The notes: a model not told the origin generated them from the sequence alone. Counted from the stretch's first letter, positions 54,192-63,097 are shown. The stretch is 64,000 nt of DNA from Microbacterium gorillae (GCF_000826185.2 NZ_LN648874.1:632029-696028); one strand, 5' to 3'. Numbers and translations are program-made.

Positions 54192-55492
54192 GAGAGTTCG
54201 CCTTTCCTGATTCGTGCGATGAGAGTGCGGAGTTCGGCCTCGTCCCCGTCCGCACCGTGCGCGTGCAGCATGGTCCGGGCGAGGGTCACGGGGTCCTGCC
54301 CGCGGTGGCGCTGTTCCGGCAGGACGCCGTCGGATGCGGCGACGGCCCAGGCCGCGACGGCGAAGACCTGACCGGATCCGGCGCCGAGCCCCGCGTCCAC
54401 GCGCGCACGCATCGGCGCGCCGATCCGGACGTTCATCTTCAGTTCGGCGTCACGGCCGATCTGCGCCAAGCGGTGCTCGATGACGGTGTCCTCGAACCGC
54501 GTCAGCAGGCGCGCGCACTCGGCCGCGACCTCGGCGGCGGGCAACGGCAGCACCGCGGCCGCGTCCGCCCACAGGCGTTCGACGGCGGTGCGGCACGCGG
54601 GGTCGCGGATCGCCTCGGCGACGGTGGCGTGTCCGCGCAGAACACCCCAGCACGACAGCAGCGTGTGCGCGCCGTTGAGCAGCCAGAGTTTGCGCATCTC
54701 GAACGGTTCGATCGCGTCGACGAAGACCGCCCCGGCCCGCTCCCAGGCCGGTCGCCCGGCCGGAAAATCGCCCTGCAGGATCCACGAGCTGTACGTCTCG
54801 GCCAGCACCGCGCACCGATCCGGTTGCCCGTCGATCCGCCGCCCGAGGGCCTCGGAATCGACCGCCGGAGTGATCCGGTCCACCACCGTGCACACGAACG
54901 AAACGCTCCGCTCCAACCAGTCCCCGAGGTCCGGGTCCACGGCGTCCGCGAGGGCGCGGACCGATCCGGCGAGCGCGCGCCCATTGCCGGGCAAGTTGTC
55001 GCACGCGACCACGGCGATCGGGCCGCCGCCGCTCGCGCGCCGCGCGAGCAGTCCGTCCAGCAGCCGCCCGACGGCGGTGCTGGGGAACGCACCGGCGCGG
55101 ATCGCCGCCGCTTCGGACTCGGCACGGTCCGCGTCCAGGATGTAGGCGGCCTCGGTGATCGTGACGGTGAGGACGCCGACCTCACGCAACGCCGCGCGCC
55201 AGGCCACCGCGTCGGCACCATCGTGGGCCGCGACGATCGCCGCGATCGTCTCGTCCGTCGCCGGATCCGACGGATCGGTGACGAGCGTGTATCGACAGTT
55301 CTGCGCGGCGAGGCGGCGGGCCTGGTCCGGTCGGGTTCCGGTGAAGGCCACGATCCCCCAGGGTTCGCCGCCGGCCGCCGTCGCGCGTTCGGTGTACCAC
55401 GCCTGGTGGGCGCGGTGGAAGGCACCGAGACCCAGGTGAGCGGCCCGGACCGGCGCGCGATCGCCCGTCCGATCAGTCGGTGTGCTGCTCAC
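54188..55492 (-). CDS. uxuB: Mannitol dehydrogenase family protein (D-fructuronate reductase-like)
   Basis: 434 aa polyol-specific long-chain dehydrogenase. NAD-binding [20 protein letters not shown] at residue ~17, [14 protein letters not shown], the catalytic Lys region [12 protein letters not shown], and [20 protein letters not shown]. Position between ManD and uronate-isomerase genes indicates reduction of D-fructuronate to D-mannonate. GTG start overlaps the preceding gene by 20 bp. Confidence 0.88.
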   Translation of the reverse strand: MSSTPTDRTGDRAPVRAAHLGLGAFHRAHQAWYTERATAAGGEPWGIVAFTGTRPDQARRLAAQNCRYTLVTDPSDPATDETIAAIVAAHDGADAVAWRAALREVGVLTVTITEAAYILDADRAESEAAAIRAGAFPSTAVGRLLDGLLARRASGGGPIAVVACDNLPGNGRALAGSVRALADAVDPDLGDWLERSVSFVCTVVDRITPAVDSEALGRRIDGQPDRCAVLAETYSSWILQGDFPAGRPAWERAGAVFVDAIEPFEMRKLWLLNGAHTLLSCWGVLRGHATVAEAIRDPACRTAVERLWADAAAVLPLPAAEVAAECARLLTRFEDTVIEHRLAQIGRDAELKMNVRIGAPMRARVDAGLGAGSGQVFAVAAWAVAASDGVLPEQRHRGQDPVTLARTMLHAHGADGDEAELRTLIARIRKGELS

Positions 55493-56627
55493 GAACGCTC
55501 ACCACGACCTCGTCGTGCCGGCCGGCGATCACATCGGCCACGCTCACTCGCTCGCCGAGCTGAGCCGACACGTACACCGCACGGATCGTCGCGAGGGCGA
55601 GGAAAGCGTCATCCACCGTCACCACCGGACGGGATCCCGTCGTGATCGCGGCGACCACGTCCCGGTACTGACGCATGTGTCCCTCGGTGAATTCGGTGGC
55701 ATCGCGCGGATCCTCGGGGGCGGCCAGGCCGAACGTCCCCGCCTGGTTTCCCTGCCCCTGCAGACCGAGGTCCGTCTCCTCGTCGCCGCCGGACTGATGG
55801 ATGTAGTCCAGGCGGTCGCCGTCGATCACGGCCGTCCCGCGGGTGCCCATCACCTGCAGCCGCGCGGTCATCCCGGGGAAGGCCGCCGTGGTGGCGTGCA
55901 GGACCGCGAGCGCACCGCTTTCGAAGGTCAGCGTCGCCGCCGCGGTGTCCTCGACCTCGACGCCCTCGTGGGCGAGCAGAGCGATCTCCGCGCTGACCGT
56001 TCGCGGCGTGCCGAGGAACCAGAGCAGGAGATCCAGCGTGTGCACGCCCTGGTTCATGAGTGCCCCGCCGCCGTCCAGCGCCCAGGTGCCTCGCCAGTCG
56101 CCGGAGTCGTAGTACTTCTGCGATCGCCACCAGGCCAGCGACGCGACGGCGGAGGTGATCCGTCCGAGTCCGCCGGCGGCGATCGCGTCGTGCACGATCT
56201 CGCTCGCCGGGTCCAGGCGGTGCTGGCTGATCACCGAGCAGACCTGACCGCGTTCGGCGGCCGCGTGCGCCGCCTCGACCAGCCGTCGGGCCCGGCCGAG
56301 ATCGACATCCAGCGGCTTCTCGATGATGACGTGCGCGCCGTTCTCCAGCGCCGTCACCGCCTGCTCCACGTGCAGTCCGCTCGGCGTGGCGACGACCACG
56401 AGGTCGGGACCGGAACCGTCGGCGAACAACTCGGCCACCGTGGCGTACACGACCGGGCGGGGGGAACCCTCCGCCGCGACGCGGTCGGCGAGAGCGTCCG
56501 CCCGCTCGCGGCTGACGTCCACGACGGCGGTCAGAGTGAGACCGTCGGTCGCCGCCACGGCATCGGCGTGCAGCCGGCCGATCACGCCGCATCCGACGAT
56601 GGCGGTGCGCAACACCTCGGTGGTCAT
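55473..56627 (-). CDS. Gfo/Idh/MocA-family oxidoreductase
   Basis: 384 aa. N-terminal Rossmann fold with TAIVGCGVIGRLHADAVAAT, then VVATPSGLHVEQAVTALENG and AHVIIEKPLDVDL (the EKP motif), and the C-terminal alpha/beta domain with GALMNQGVHTLDLLLWFLG. An NAD(P)-dependent sugar dehydrogenase; the substrate is probably a uronate-related sugar because of the operon. ATGA overlap with the upstream TIM-barrel gene. Confidence 0.93.
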   Translation of the reverse strand: MTTEVLRTAIVGCGVIGRLHADAVAATDGLTLTAVVDVSRERADALADRVAAEGSPRPVVYATVAELFADGSGPDLVVVATPSGLHVEQAVTALENGAHVIIEKPLDVDLGRARRLVEAAHAAAERGQVCSVISQHRLDPASEIVHDAIAAGGLGRITSAVASLAWWRSQKYYDSGDWRGTWALDGGGALMNQGVHTLDLLLWFLGTPRTVSAEIALLAHEGVEVEDTAAATLTFESGALAVLHATTAAFPGMTARLQVMGTRGTAVIDGDRLDYIHQSGGDEETDLGLQGQGNQAGTFGLAAPEDPRDATEFTEGHMRQYRDVVAAITTGSRPVVTVDDAFLALATIRAVYVSAQLGERVSVADVIAGRHDEVVVSVREQHTD

Positions 56628-57475
56628 ACGAGCTCCACTCCTGCCTGGTCCGTGAGCGATCGGAACGCCCGAGCCGCCACGCCGAAGGCGGACGGACCGG
56701 TGAACCCGCCGAGATCGTAGCTCGCAGCCAGGTGCGGCTCGAGCGACGCGAAGCCGTCGAAACCGCGGTCACGGAGCGCGGCGATGGTCTCCGCGAGCTC
56801 CCCGTCGCCCGCTCCCGCCGGCACTACGGTGCCGTCGGAGAGACGGGCATCCTTGACCTGCAGGTAGTCGACGTACTCCCCCAGAAGGCCCCAGCCGTCG
56901 GTGAACGGCGACACTCCGACCTGGACGAAGTTGGCGTTGTCCCAGGCGAGGCGGTACGCGGGTGAGTCGACGCTCGTGACGAGGTCGTGCACGCGCTCCG
57001 GGATGTCTCCGTAGATGTTCTTCTCGTTCTCGTGCAGGAGCACGATCCCGGCCGCTTCCGCCCGGCGCGCGAACTCCCGCGACGCGGCGAGGACGTCATC
57101 GCGCATGTCCGCGGGCGCCGTCGCTTCGTTCTGCCAGAACGAGAAGATGCGCACGTAACGGGTGCCGAGGCGCTCCGCGGCGATCAGTGCGCGGTCGAGG
57201 CGAGCCAGCTCGATCTCCAGCGGTGCGGACAGGTCGGTCTTTCCGATCGGCGAGGCGATCGCGGAAACCTTCATGTCGGCGTCCCGGAGCACCTCCGCCA
57301 GCTCGGCGAGCTGCGCGTCGTCCAGCTCGACGATGTTGCCGCCCCACGCCGATCGGACCTCGACGTGGCGCGCTCCCAGGGCGGCCAGCACCGCGCACTG
57401 CACCCGCGGGTCGGCGTCGATCTCGTCGCCGAAGCCGGACAGCGACCATCTCGCTCGGGTGTGGGTGTCGCTCAC
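56624..57475 (-). CDS. Sugar phosphate isomerase/epimerase (first gene of the hexuronate operon)
   Basis: 283 aa xylose-isomerase-like barrel. WSLSGFGDEIDADPRVQCAV at the N-terminus, HVEVRSAWGGNIVELDD, VLLHENEKNIYGDI, RLAWDNANFVQVG, VDYLQVKDARL and GFASLEPHLAASYD supply metal and substrate residues. GTG 57475 has a GAGAGAGG site about nine bases upstream. It heads the leftward transcript controlled from 57520-57592. Confidence 0.87.
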   Translation of the reverse strand: MSDTHTRARWSLSGFGDEIDADPRVQCAVLAALGARHVEVRSAWGGNIVELDDAQLAELAEVLRDADMKVSAIASPIGKTDLSAPLEIELARLDRALIAAERLGTRYVRIFSFWQNEATAPADMRDDVLAASREFARRAEAAGIVLLHENEKNIYGDIPERVHDLVTSVDSPAYRLAWDNANFVQVGVSPFTDGWGLLGEYVDYLQVKDARLSDGTVVPAGAGDGELAETIAALRDRGFDGFASLEPHLAASYDLGGFTGPSAFGVAARAFRSLTDQAGVELV

Positions 57476-57519
57476 GCTGCGCGCCTCTCTCTCCGTCGGC
57501 CATGGGCCGAACGCGACCC

Positions 57520-57592
57520 ACGCTAGGCGATCCGGACGATCATGGCAATCGTTTGCCAAACATTGCCAAAACGGTTCCGCCGGCCGTATGCT
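57520..57592. promoter_or_regulatory. Divergent promoters with shared LacI operators
   Basis: Leftward: -35 TTGCCA (57543-57548, minus strand) and -10 TAGCGT (57520-57525), 17-bp spacer. Rightward: -35 TTGCCA (57563-57568) and -10 TATGCT (57587-57592), 18-bp spacer. Both -35 hexamers lie in operator-like DNA: GGCAATCGTTTGCC (57544-57557) is a dyad, and TTGCCAAACATTGCCAAA follows. A single repressor occupying 57543-57570 could silence both transcripts. Confidence 0.8.
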
Positions 57593-57598
57593 CGGCGA

Positions 57599-58648
57599 GT
57601 GCCGGAAGAATCCATGCCCACCGAAGCGGATGAGACGCGTTCCGCCCGCCGCCGGCGGGGCGCCACCATCAACGACGTCGCCTCGCGCGCCGGCGTCGCC
57701 GCGTCGACCGTGTCGCGAGCGCTGAGCAATCCGCAGCGCGTGAACCACGTCACGCGCCAGCGCATCGAGCAGGCCGCGGCCGAGCTGGACTACGTCCCCT
57801 CCGCTGGCGCACGCTCGCTGTCCTCGGGGCGCTTCCAGACTCTCGCCCTGCTGGTGCCGGACATCTCCAACCCCTTCTTCTTCGACCTCATCCGCGGGGC
57901 TCAGCGCCAGGCGAGAGCTGCCGGTTACACCCAGCTGCTCGTCGACACCGAGGAGTCCGCGGACATCGAATCGGCCACGCTGTCCCAGATGGTGGGCTCG
58001 GCGGACGGCGTGATTCTGGCCGCCCCGCGCATTTCGGACGCGACGATCGCCGAGGCCGCTGAGCGTCAGCCGCTCGTGGTGGTCAATCGCGACATCGACG
58101 GTGTCCCGGGCGTGATCATCGACACGGCCGCCGGCGCGGCCCAGGCGCTGACCCACCTGCGTTCGCTCGGCCACACCACGATCGCCTACCTCGCCGGACC
58201 GACGCACTCGTGGTCGAGCCGGATGCGGTGGGAGGCTCTCGTCGCCGCGGCGGCGGGCACCGACGTGGAACTGATCAACCTCGGTCCGAACGCGCCGAAC
58301 GCTCGGGCCGGAGCCGCCGCGGCCGACACCGTCCTGACCACGCCGGCCACCGCCTGCATCGCGTTCAACGATCTTCTTGCGATCGGCATGCTGGGCCGAC
58401 TCGCCGAGCGCGGCGTCCGCGTGCCCGAGGAGCTCAGCGTCGTCGGCTGCGACGACATCTTCGGTGCCGACTTCTGCTCGCCGCCGTTGACCTCGATCGC
58501 CGCGCCGATCGAGGAGGCCGGCCGGGCCGCGGTGTCCTTGCTTCTGACCGGGTTGGGAAGAAGGTCCCGCCCCCGGATGCGGACCGTGCTGCCGACCTAT
58601 CTCCGCACCCGAGCCAGCAGTTCCACCGCGCCCGTCGCGACTCTCTGA
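57599..58648 (+). CDS. LacI-family repressor of the hexuronate regulon
   Basis: 349 aa. HTH ATINDVASRAGVAASTVSRA; RFQTLALLVPDISNPFFFDL marks the effector domain; ACIAFNDLLAIGMLGRLAER and VVGCDDIFGADFCSPPLTSI follow. GTG 57599 is six bases after TATGCT (leaderless type); an ATG at 57614 with GGAAGAA is the alternative. Co-transcribed with uxaC and divergent from the rest of the uronate genes. The inducer is probably a uronate intermediate. Confidence 0.92.
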   Translation: MPEESMPTEADETRSARRRRGATINDVASRAGVAASTVSRALSNPQRVNHVTRQRIEQAAAELDYVPSAGARSLSSGRFQTLALLVPDISNPFFFDLIRGAQRQARAAGYTQLLVDTEESADIESATLSQMVGSADGVILAAPRISDATIAEAAERQPLVVVNRDIDGVPGVIIDTAAGAAQALTHLRSLGHTTIAYLAGPTHSWSSRMRWEALVAAAAGTDVELINLGPNAPNARAGAAAADTVLTTPATACIAFNDLLAIGMLGRLAERGVRVPEELSVVGCDDIFGADFCSPPLTSIAAPIEEAGRAAVSLLLTGLGRRSRPRMRTVLPTYLRTRASSSTAPVATL

Positions 58649-58661
58649 TCGAAGGACTCCC

Positions 58662-60065
58662 GTGCGTCTCGAACTCGACCCCGACCGACTGCTCCCCGCT
58701 GACCCGGACGAGCGGCGCATCGCTCGCGAGCTGCACGCGGCGGTCGTGGACGCGCCGATCGTGTCCCCGCACGGCCACGTCGACGCGGCGATGATCGCCG
58801 AGGACGCCCCGTTCGAGGACCCGGCTGACCTCCTGATCGTGCCGGATCACTACGTGCTGCGCCTTCTGCACGCGCACGGCGTGGACCTCGCCGACCTCGG
58901 CCGCTCCCCGTCCTCGCCCGCCGATCCCCGTCAGATCTGGCGCACTTTCGCCGAGCGCTGGCACCTCTTCGCCGGCACGCCCGCCCGACTGTGGCTGGAG
59001 GACACCCTCGCGAGCGTGTTCGGCGTCCGCGAACACCCCAGCGCCGCCAATGCCGACGAGCTCTTCGACACGATCAGCGCGTGGATCGCGTCACCGGAGA
59101 GCCGTCCGCGCGCGCTGTTCGAGCGCTTCCGCATCGACGTGCTCGCGACCACGGACGATCCCACCGCCGACCTGGACGCCCACGCGGAGCTGCGCGCCGA
59201 CCCCACCTTCGCCGGACGCGTCCTGCCGACCTTCCGCGCCGACCGGTACTTCGCCCCGGAAGCCCAGGGCTTCACCACCGCCCTCAGTGAGCTCAGCTCG
59301 CTCACCGGGATCGACTGCGGATCCGCGGCGGGCATGCTGCGCGCCCTGGAGACCCGCCGCGCGCATTTCCGCCAGCTCGGCGCCACCGCGACCGACACCG
59401 GGGTGGTGGATGCGGCCTCGTTGCGGATGGATCTGTCCGAGTTCGAGCGCCTGCACCGGGCCGCGGTGTACGGCGAGATCACGCCCACCGAGGCGGCGCG
59501 GTACCGGGCGCACATGGTGTGGCAGTCCGCGCGGATGTCCAGCGAGGACGGTCTGGTCATGCAGCTGCACCCTGGCGTGCTGCGCAATCACCACCGCCCG
59601 ACGCTGGACCGATTCGGACCCGACACCGGACACGACCTGCCCCTGCCGACCGAGTTCACCCGGCCGCTGCGGGACCTCCTGGAGGACTTCGGCACGAACG
59701 GCCGTTTCCGCATGGTCCTGTTCACCGTCGACGAGACCTCGTTCGCCCGCGACATCGCGCCCCTGGCCGGGTTCTACCCGTCGGTTTACGCCGGAGCTCC
59801 GTGGTGGTTCCTGGACACGCCCGCCGCGATCCGGCGCTACCGCGAGGCCGTCACCGATGCCGCCGGCTTCTTCAAGACCAGCGGCTTCATCGATGACACG
59901 CGTGCGTTCCTGTCCATCCCGGCGAGACACGACGTCTCCCGCCGCATCGACGCCGGGTACCTGGCATCCCTCGTCGTTCGCGGGCAGCTCCCCGAGGAGG
60001 AGGCGCACCACATCGCGCAGGACCTCGTCTCCACGATTCCGCGAAGCGTCTTCCGCCTCGACTGA
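58662..60065 (+). CDS. uxaC: Uronate isomerase
   Basis: 467 aa of the amidohydrolase-like uronate isomerase family. PIVSPHGHVDAAMIAEDAPF carries the HGH metal motif; YVLRLLHAHGVDL, IDCGSAAGMLRALETRRAHF and GFIDDTRAFLSIPARHDVSR are family features. Isomerises D-glucuronate/D-galacturonate to fructuronate/tagaturonate. GTG 58662 has AAGGA upstream; 13 bp after lacI. Confidence 0.96.
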   Translation: MRLELDPDRLLPADPDERRIARELHAAVVDAPIVSPHGHVDAAMIAEDAPFEDPADLLIVPDHYVLRLLHAHGVDLADLGRSPSSPADPRQIWRTFAERWHLFAGTPARLWLEDTLASVFGVREHPSAANADELFDTISAWIASPESRPRALFERFRIDVLATTDDPTADLDAHAELRADPTFAGRVLPTFRADRYFAPEAQGFTTALSELSSLTGIDCGSAAGMLRALETRRAHFRQLGATATDTGVVDAASLRMDLSEFERLHRAAVYGEITPTEAARYRAHMVWQSARMSSEDGLVMQLHPGVLRNHHRPTLDRFGPDTGHDLPLPTEFTRPLRDLLEDFGTNGRFRMVLFTVDETSFARDIAPLAGFYPSVYAGAPWWFLDTPAAIRRYREAVTDAAGFFKTSGFIDDTRAFLSIPARHDVSRRIDAGYLASLVVRGQLPEEEAHHIAQDLVSTIPRSVFRLD

Positions 60066-60082
60066 GGGGGGCGACTCAGTCG
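60059..60082. terminator. Bidirectional terminator overlapping two stop codons
   Basis: CGACTGAG / CTCAGTCG stem with an 8-base G-rich loop spanning the uxaC stop and the converging methyltransferase stop. Confidence 0.55.
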
Positions 60083-61005
60083 CCGGAAGCGATCAGGTGC
60101 TCCTCGTACTCGGTGTGGTCGGCGTCGTCCGGGGCCACGAAGCGCGCCCGCGGCAGGCGATTGCGCATCACGATCGCGGCGGTGCGATTGTCGTCCACGA
60201 GCACCGCGTCCCGGCCGAGCTGGTCGGCGACGGCACCCGTGGTCCCGGACCCGGCGAACATGTCCAGAACCATGTCACCGGGGCGTGAGGACGCCTGCAC
60301 GATCCGGCGCAGGATCCCCTCCGGCTTCTGCGTCGGGTAGCCGGTCTTCTCCTTGCCGGAGGTCGGCACGATCGTGTGCCACCAGACGTCGGTCGGCAGC
60401 TTGCCGCGCTGCGCCTTCTCCGCGGTGACCAGGCCCGGCGCCATGTACGGCTCGCGATCCACGTCGTCGGAGTTGAAGACGTAGCGCTCCGGGTTCTTCA
60501 CGTAGACGAGGATCGTCTCGTGCTTGGTCGGCCAGCGCTTGCGGGTCTTGCCGCCGTAGTCGTAGGCCCAGATGATCTCGTTCAGGAAGTGGTCGCGCCC
60601 GAAGATCGCGTCCAGCATCACCTTCGCGTAGTGCGCCTCGCGGTAGTCCAGGTGCAGGTAGAGCGTGCCGTCGTCGGACAGCAGCCGCCACGCCTCCCAC
60701 AGGCGCGGCTCGAGGAACTCCCAGTAGTCGTCAAAGCGGTCATCGAATGCGCGCAGCGACCCGCGGATGCGCTCGTACTGCCGCCCGTGGAACCCGGTGC
60801 GGATGATCGGATCCGCCTTCTCGTCGTCCGTCTCCTCGGCGACCGGCTCGTCCGGCTCCGGAGCGAGCGGGCGCGTCGTCTCGATCATGCGCTCGCGCGT
60901 GCGTCCGGTGTTGAACGGCGGGTCGAGGTAGACCAGCGTGAACGCGCCATCGGGATACGGACGCAGGACGTCGAGGTTGTCGCCCTCGTAGATCGTGACG
61001 GTCAC
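60076..61005 (-). CDS. Solitary beta-class DNA N6-adenine/N4-cytosine methyltransferase
   Basis: 309 aa. Catalytic motif IV DPPFNTG (28-34) precedes the AdoMet motif I DMFAGSGTTG (248-257), the beta-class order. YLHLDYREAHYAKVMLDAIF and TGYPTQKPEGILRRIVQASS are as in Type III Mod and related enzymes. It lacks an extended target-recognition domain and no restriction gene is nearby, so an orphan regulatory or DNA-maintenance methylase is likely. GTG 61005 overlaps the lipoate-ligase stop (GTGA), so translation of the two is coupled. Confidence 0.9.
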   Translation of the reverse strand: MTVTIYEGDNLDVLRPYPDGAFTLVYLDPPFNTGRTRERMIETTRPLAPEPDEPVAEETDDEKADPIIRTGFHGRQYERIRGSLRAFDDRFDDYWEFLEPRLWEAWRLLSDDGTLYLHLDYREAHYAKVMLDAIFGRDHFLNEIIWAYDYGGKTRKRWPTKHETILVYVKNPERYVFNSDDVDREPYMAPGLVTAEKAQRGKLPTDVWWHTIVPTSGKEKTGYPTQKPEGILRRIVQASSRPGDMVLDMFAGSGTTGAVADQLGRDAVLVDDNRTAAIVMRNRLPRARFVAPDDADHTEYEEHLIASGD

Positions 61006-62051
61006 GGGACGCGCTGCAGCCAGGCGTCGGTGGCGAACTTCGAGCGCACGAGCTCTTCGGCGTCCGCGTACTCGTCCGCCGAGATCGTGCCGTCCGTCGC
61101 ACCGGTGAGCTGACGGAACGTGCCGAGGAACGCCTGGATGACGTCCTCGCGGGACAGCCCGGTCTGGGTCCGCAACGGGTCGACGCGCTTGGCCGCCGAG
61201 GTGGTGCCCTTGTCGGAGAGCTTCTCGCGACCGATGCGCAGCACCTCGGTCATCATCTGGCCATCCATGTCGTAGCTCAGCGTGGCGTGGTGCAGCACTC
61301 CGCCGTTGGCCAGGCGCTTCTGGGCCGCGCCGCCGATCTTGCCGGACGGACTCGCGATGTCGTTCAGCGGCTGGTACGTCGCGTCGATGCCGAGCGAGCG
61401 CAATGCCTGCAGCACCCAGTCGTCGAGGTACGCGTAGGAATCGGCGAAGGTCATCCCGGCGACCATCGCGGCCGGCACGTACAGCGAATAGGTGATGATC
61501 TGGCCGGCGGCCATCATCATCGCCCCGCCGCCGGAGATCCGCCGGACGACCTCGAAGCCGTGCTGGGCGGCACCCCGCGGGTCCACCTCGTTGCGCAGCG
61601 ACTGGAACGAGCCGATCACGACCGCGGAGGTGTCCCACTCCCAGATCCGCAGCGTCGGCTTGCGGCGGCCGTCACCGACGCGCGTAGTCAGCACCTCGTC
61701 GAGCGCCAGGTTCATGTTCGGCGAGACGGCGGGGTCCCGCACGATCTCCCACTCGAAGTCCTTCCACCCCGGCGCGGTCACCAGAGCACGCCGGATGGCG
61801 GTTCCGACGGATTCCGGCGTCAGGCCGAGCAGCTGCGCGCCGTCCGGCAGCGCCGCGCGGACCGCGGTCGCGATCGCGGCGACGTCAGCGGTCTCCGGCA
61901 GTCCGGTGACGGCGGCGTTGATGTCATCCAGCGCAGAGTCGGGCTCGAGGAAGAAGTCCCCGGCCAGATGGAAGTCGGTGATGCGGCCGCCATCGACGTC
62001 GAAGTCGACGACGACGAGCTTGCCTCCGGGGACCTTGTACTCGCCGTGCAT
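61002..62051 (-). CDS. lplA: Lipoate-protein ligase family protein with N-terminal LplB-like domain
   Basis: 349 aa. Residues ~1-85 (MHGEYKVPGGKLVVVDFDV onward) look like the accessory C-terminal/LplB domain; residues ~100-345 form the BPL_LplA_LipB catalytic domain with MNLALDEVL, RRISGGGAMM and the AMP-lysine region SGKIGGAAQKR. In usual LplA the accessory domain is C-terminal; here it is fused in front. The HHD-like segment after RRISGGG is changed (MMMAAGQIITYSL). ATG has TAGGCT six bases upstream. Confidence 0.85.
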   Translation of the reverse strand: MHGEYKVPGGKLVVVDFDVDGGRITDFHLAGDFFLEPDSALDDINAAVTGLPETADVAAIATAVRAALPDGAQLLGLTPESVGTAIRRALVTAPGWKDFEWEIVRDPAVSPNMNLALDEVLTTRVGDGRRKPTLRIWEWDTSAVVIGSFQSLRNEVDPRGAAQHGFEVVRRISGGGAMMMAAGQIITYSLYVPAAMVAGMTFADSYAYLDDWVLQALRSLGIDATYQPLNDIASPSGKIGGAAQKRLANGGVLHHATLSYDMDGQMMTEVLRIGREKLSDKGTTSAAKRVDPLRTQTGLSREDVIQAFLGTFRQLTGATDGTISADEYADAEELVRSKFATDAWLQRVP

Positions 62052-62060
62052 GGGACCAGC

Positions 62061-62933
62061 CTACGCGTCCGGTTCAGCGCTCCGTTCCGGGGCGCGGACG
62101 TGTGCAGTGAGCCAGGCGAGCAGGTCCGCGCGGACTCTCTCCTGGTCGAGTTCGTTGAAGATCTCGTGCCGATCATCGGGGTAGACCAGGACGGTGACGT
62201 CGGTCAGCCCGGACCGCGTGCGGTACTCGTCCGCGAGCCGGTGCACGCTGCGCGGTCCGCCGACCGGGTCCTCGGATCCGACCATGAGCAGCAACGGAAC
62301 GTCCGTGCCCAGGTCCCGCGGGGGACGGCCGTACAGCTTGAAAGCCTCGATCACGCCGAACAGCTTCAGCAGCGGGGTCTCGGTCGTCAGGGGGTCATCG
62401 CGGAACGCCTGCTGCACGGCCGGGTCGCGGGAGAGCCACTCCAGCCCGGTCGCGTCCGGACCTGCCCACTTCTTGTTCAGCGGCGCCGCGTTCAGCTCGG
62501 TCGGGGTTAACAGGGCCGAGCCGCTCAGCACGACGGCCGCGTACCGCTCCGGATGGGCCGCGAGGAGCTTCTGCGCGATCATCGAGCCCCAGGAGTGACC
62601 GAGCAGGATCAGGGGCAGGTCGGGGTGATCGCCGTGCGCGATCTCGGACAGTCGCCCGACCGCGGCGACGGCGGCGTTCAGCCCGCCGGGGCCGAGCCTG
62701 CCGAGTTTGGTGGCGTCCCCGTTCCACTGCTTCATGCCGGTGCGGCCGTGTCCGCGATGATCGTCGGCGTAGACGTGGAAGCCGCCGGCGGTGAGAGCGC
62801 CGACGAGGGCGCCGTAGCGTCCGGCGTGTTCGCCGACGCCGTGGGCGAGCTGCACGACACCCCGCACGGGGCCCGTCGCCGGGTGCACGTCGTAGACGAT
62901 GACGACGCCCTGCTCATCGGTGTACTCGGGCAT
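62061..62933 (-). CDS. Alpha/beta hydrolase (monoacylglycerol lipase-like)
   Basis: 290 aa serine hydrolase. VVQLAHGVGEHAGRYGALVGAL and VYADDHRGHGRTG precede nucleophile Ser in LLGHSWGSMIAQ; catalytic Asp probably in VGSEDPVGG and His in YPDDRHEIFNEL. Cytoplasmic, acting on lipid or other esters. TAGACT six bases before the ATG suggests a leaderless message. Divergent from marR. Confidence 0.92.
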   Translation of the reverse strand: MPEYTDEQGVVIVYDVHPATGPVRGVVQLAHGVGEHAGRYGALVGALTAGGFHVYADDHRGHGRTGMKQWNGDATKLGRLGPGGLNAAVAAVGRLSEIAHGDHPDLPLILLGHSWGSMIAQKLLAAHPERYAAVVLSGSALLTPTELNAAPLNKKWAGPDATGLEWLSRDPAVQQAFRDDPLTTETPLLKLFGVIEAFKLYGRPPRDLGTDVPLLLMVGSEDPVGGPRSVHRLADEYRTRSGLTDVTVLVYPDDRHEIFNELDQERVRADLLAWLTAHVRAPERSAEPDA

Positions 62934-63012
62934 GCGGTGAGTCTAGGGGCCACGGCCCCGCCGACGACACCCCGTTCGTGCACCACACATCCCCCCGGTT
63001 GTGCAGGACCCA

Positions 63013-63051
63013 TCCGGTTCCGCAGAACCTGGGGGATCCTGCAGAACCGGA
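63013..63051. repeat. Inverted repeat in the marR upstream region
   Basis: TCCGGTTCCGCAG (63013-63025) and CTGCAGAACCGGA (63039-63051), one mismatch, with a 13-bp centre; a partial third copy GGTTGTGCAGGA is at about 62998. Role unknown; the pattern resembles a dispersed intergenic element. Confidence 0.7.
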
Positions 63052-63063
63052 GTGACCGCTTTA

Positions 63064-63091
63064 CTTAGCACGGCTAATTACCTATGCTAAG
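63064..63091 (+). promoter_or_regulatory. Candidate MarR operator
   Basis: CTTAGCA / TGCTAAG inverted repeat, 14-bp centre, directly before the marR ribosome site AAGGA and overlapping a TATGCT (63083-63088). Position suits autorepression of the marR-MFS pair. Confidence 0.65.
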
Positions 63092-63097
63092 GAACGT

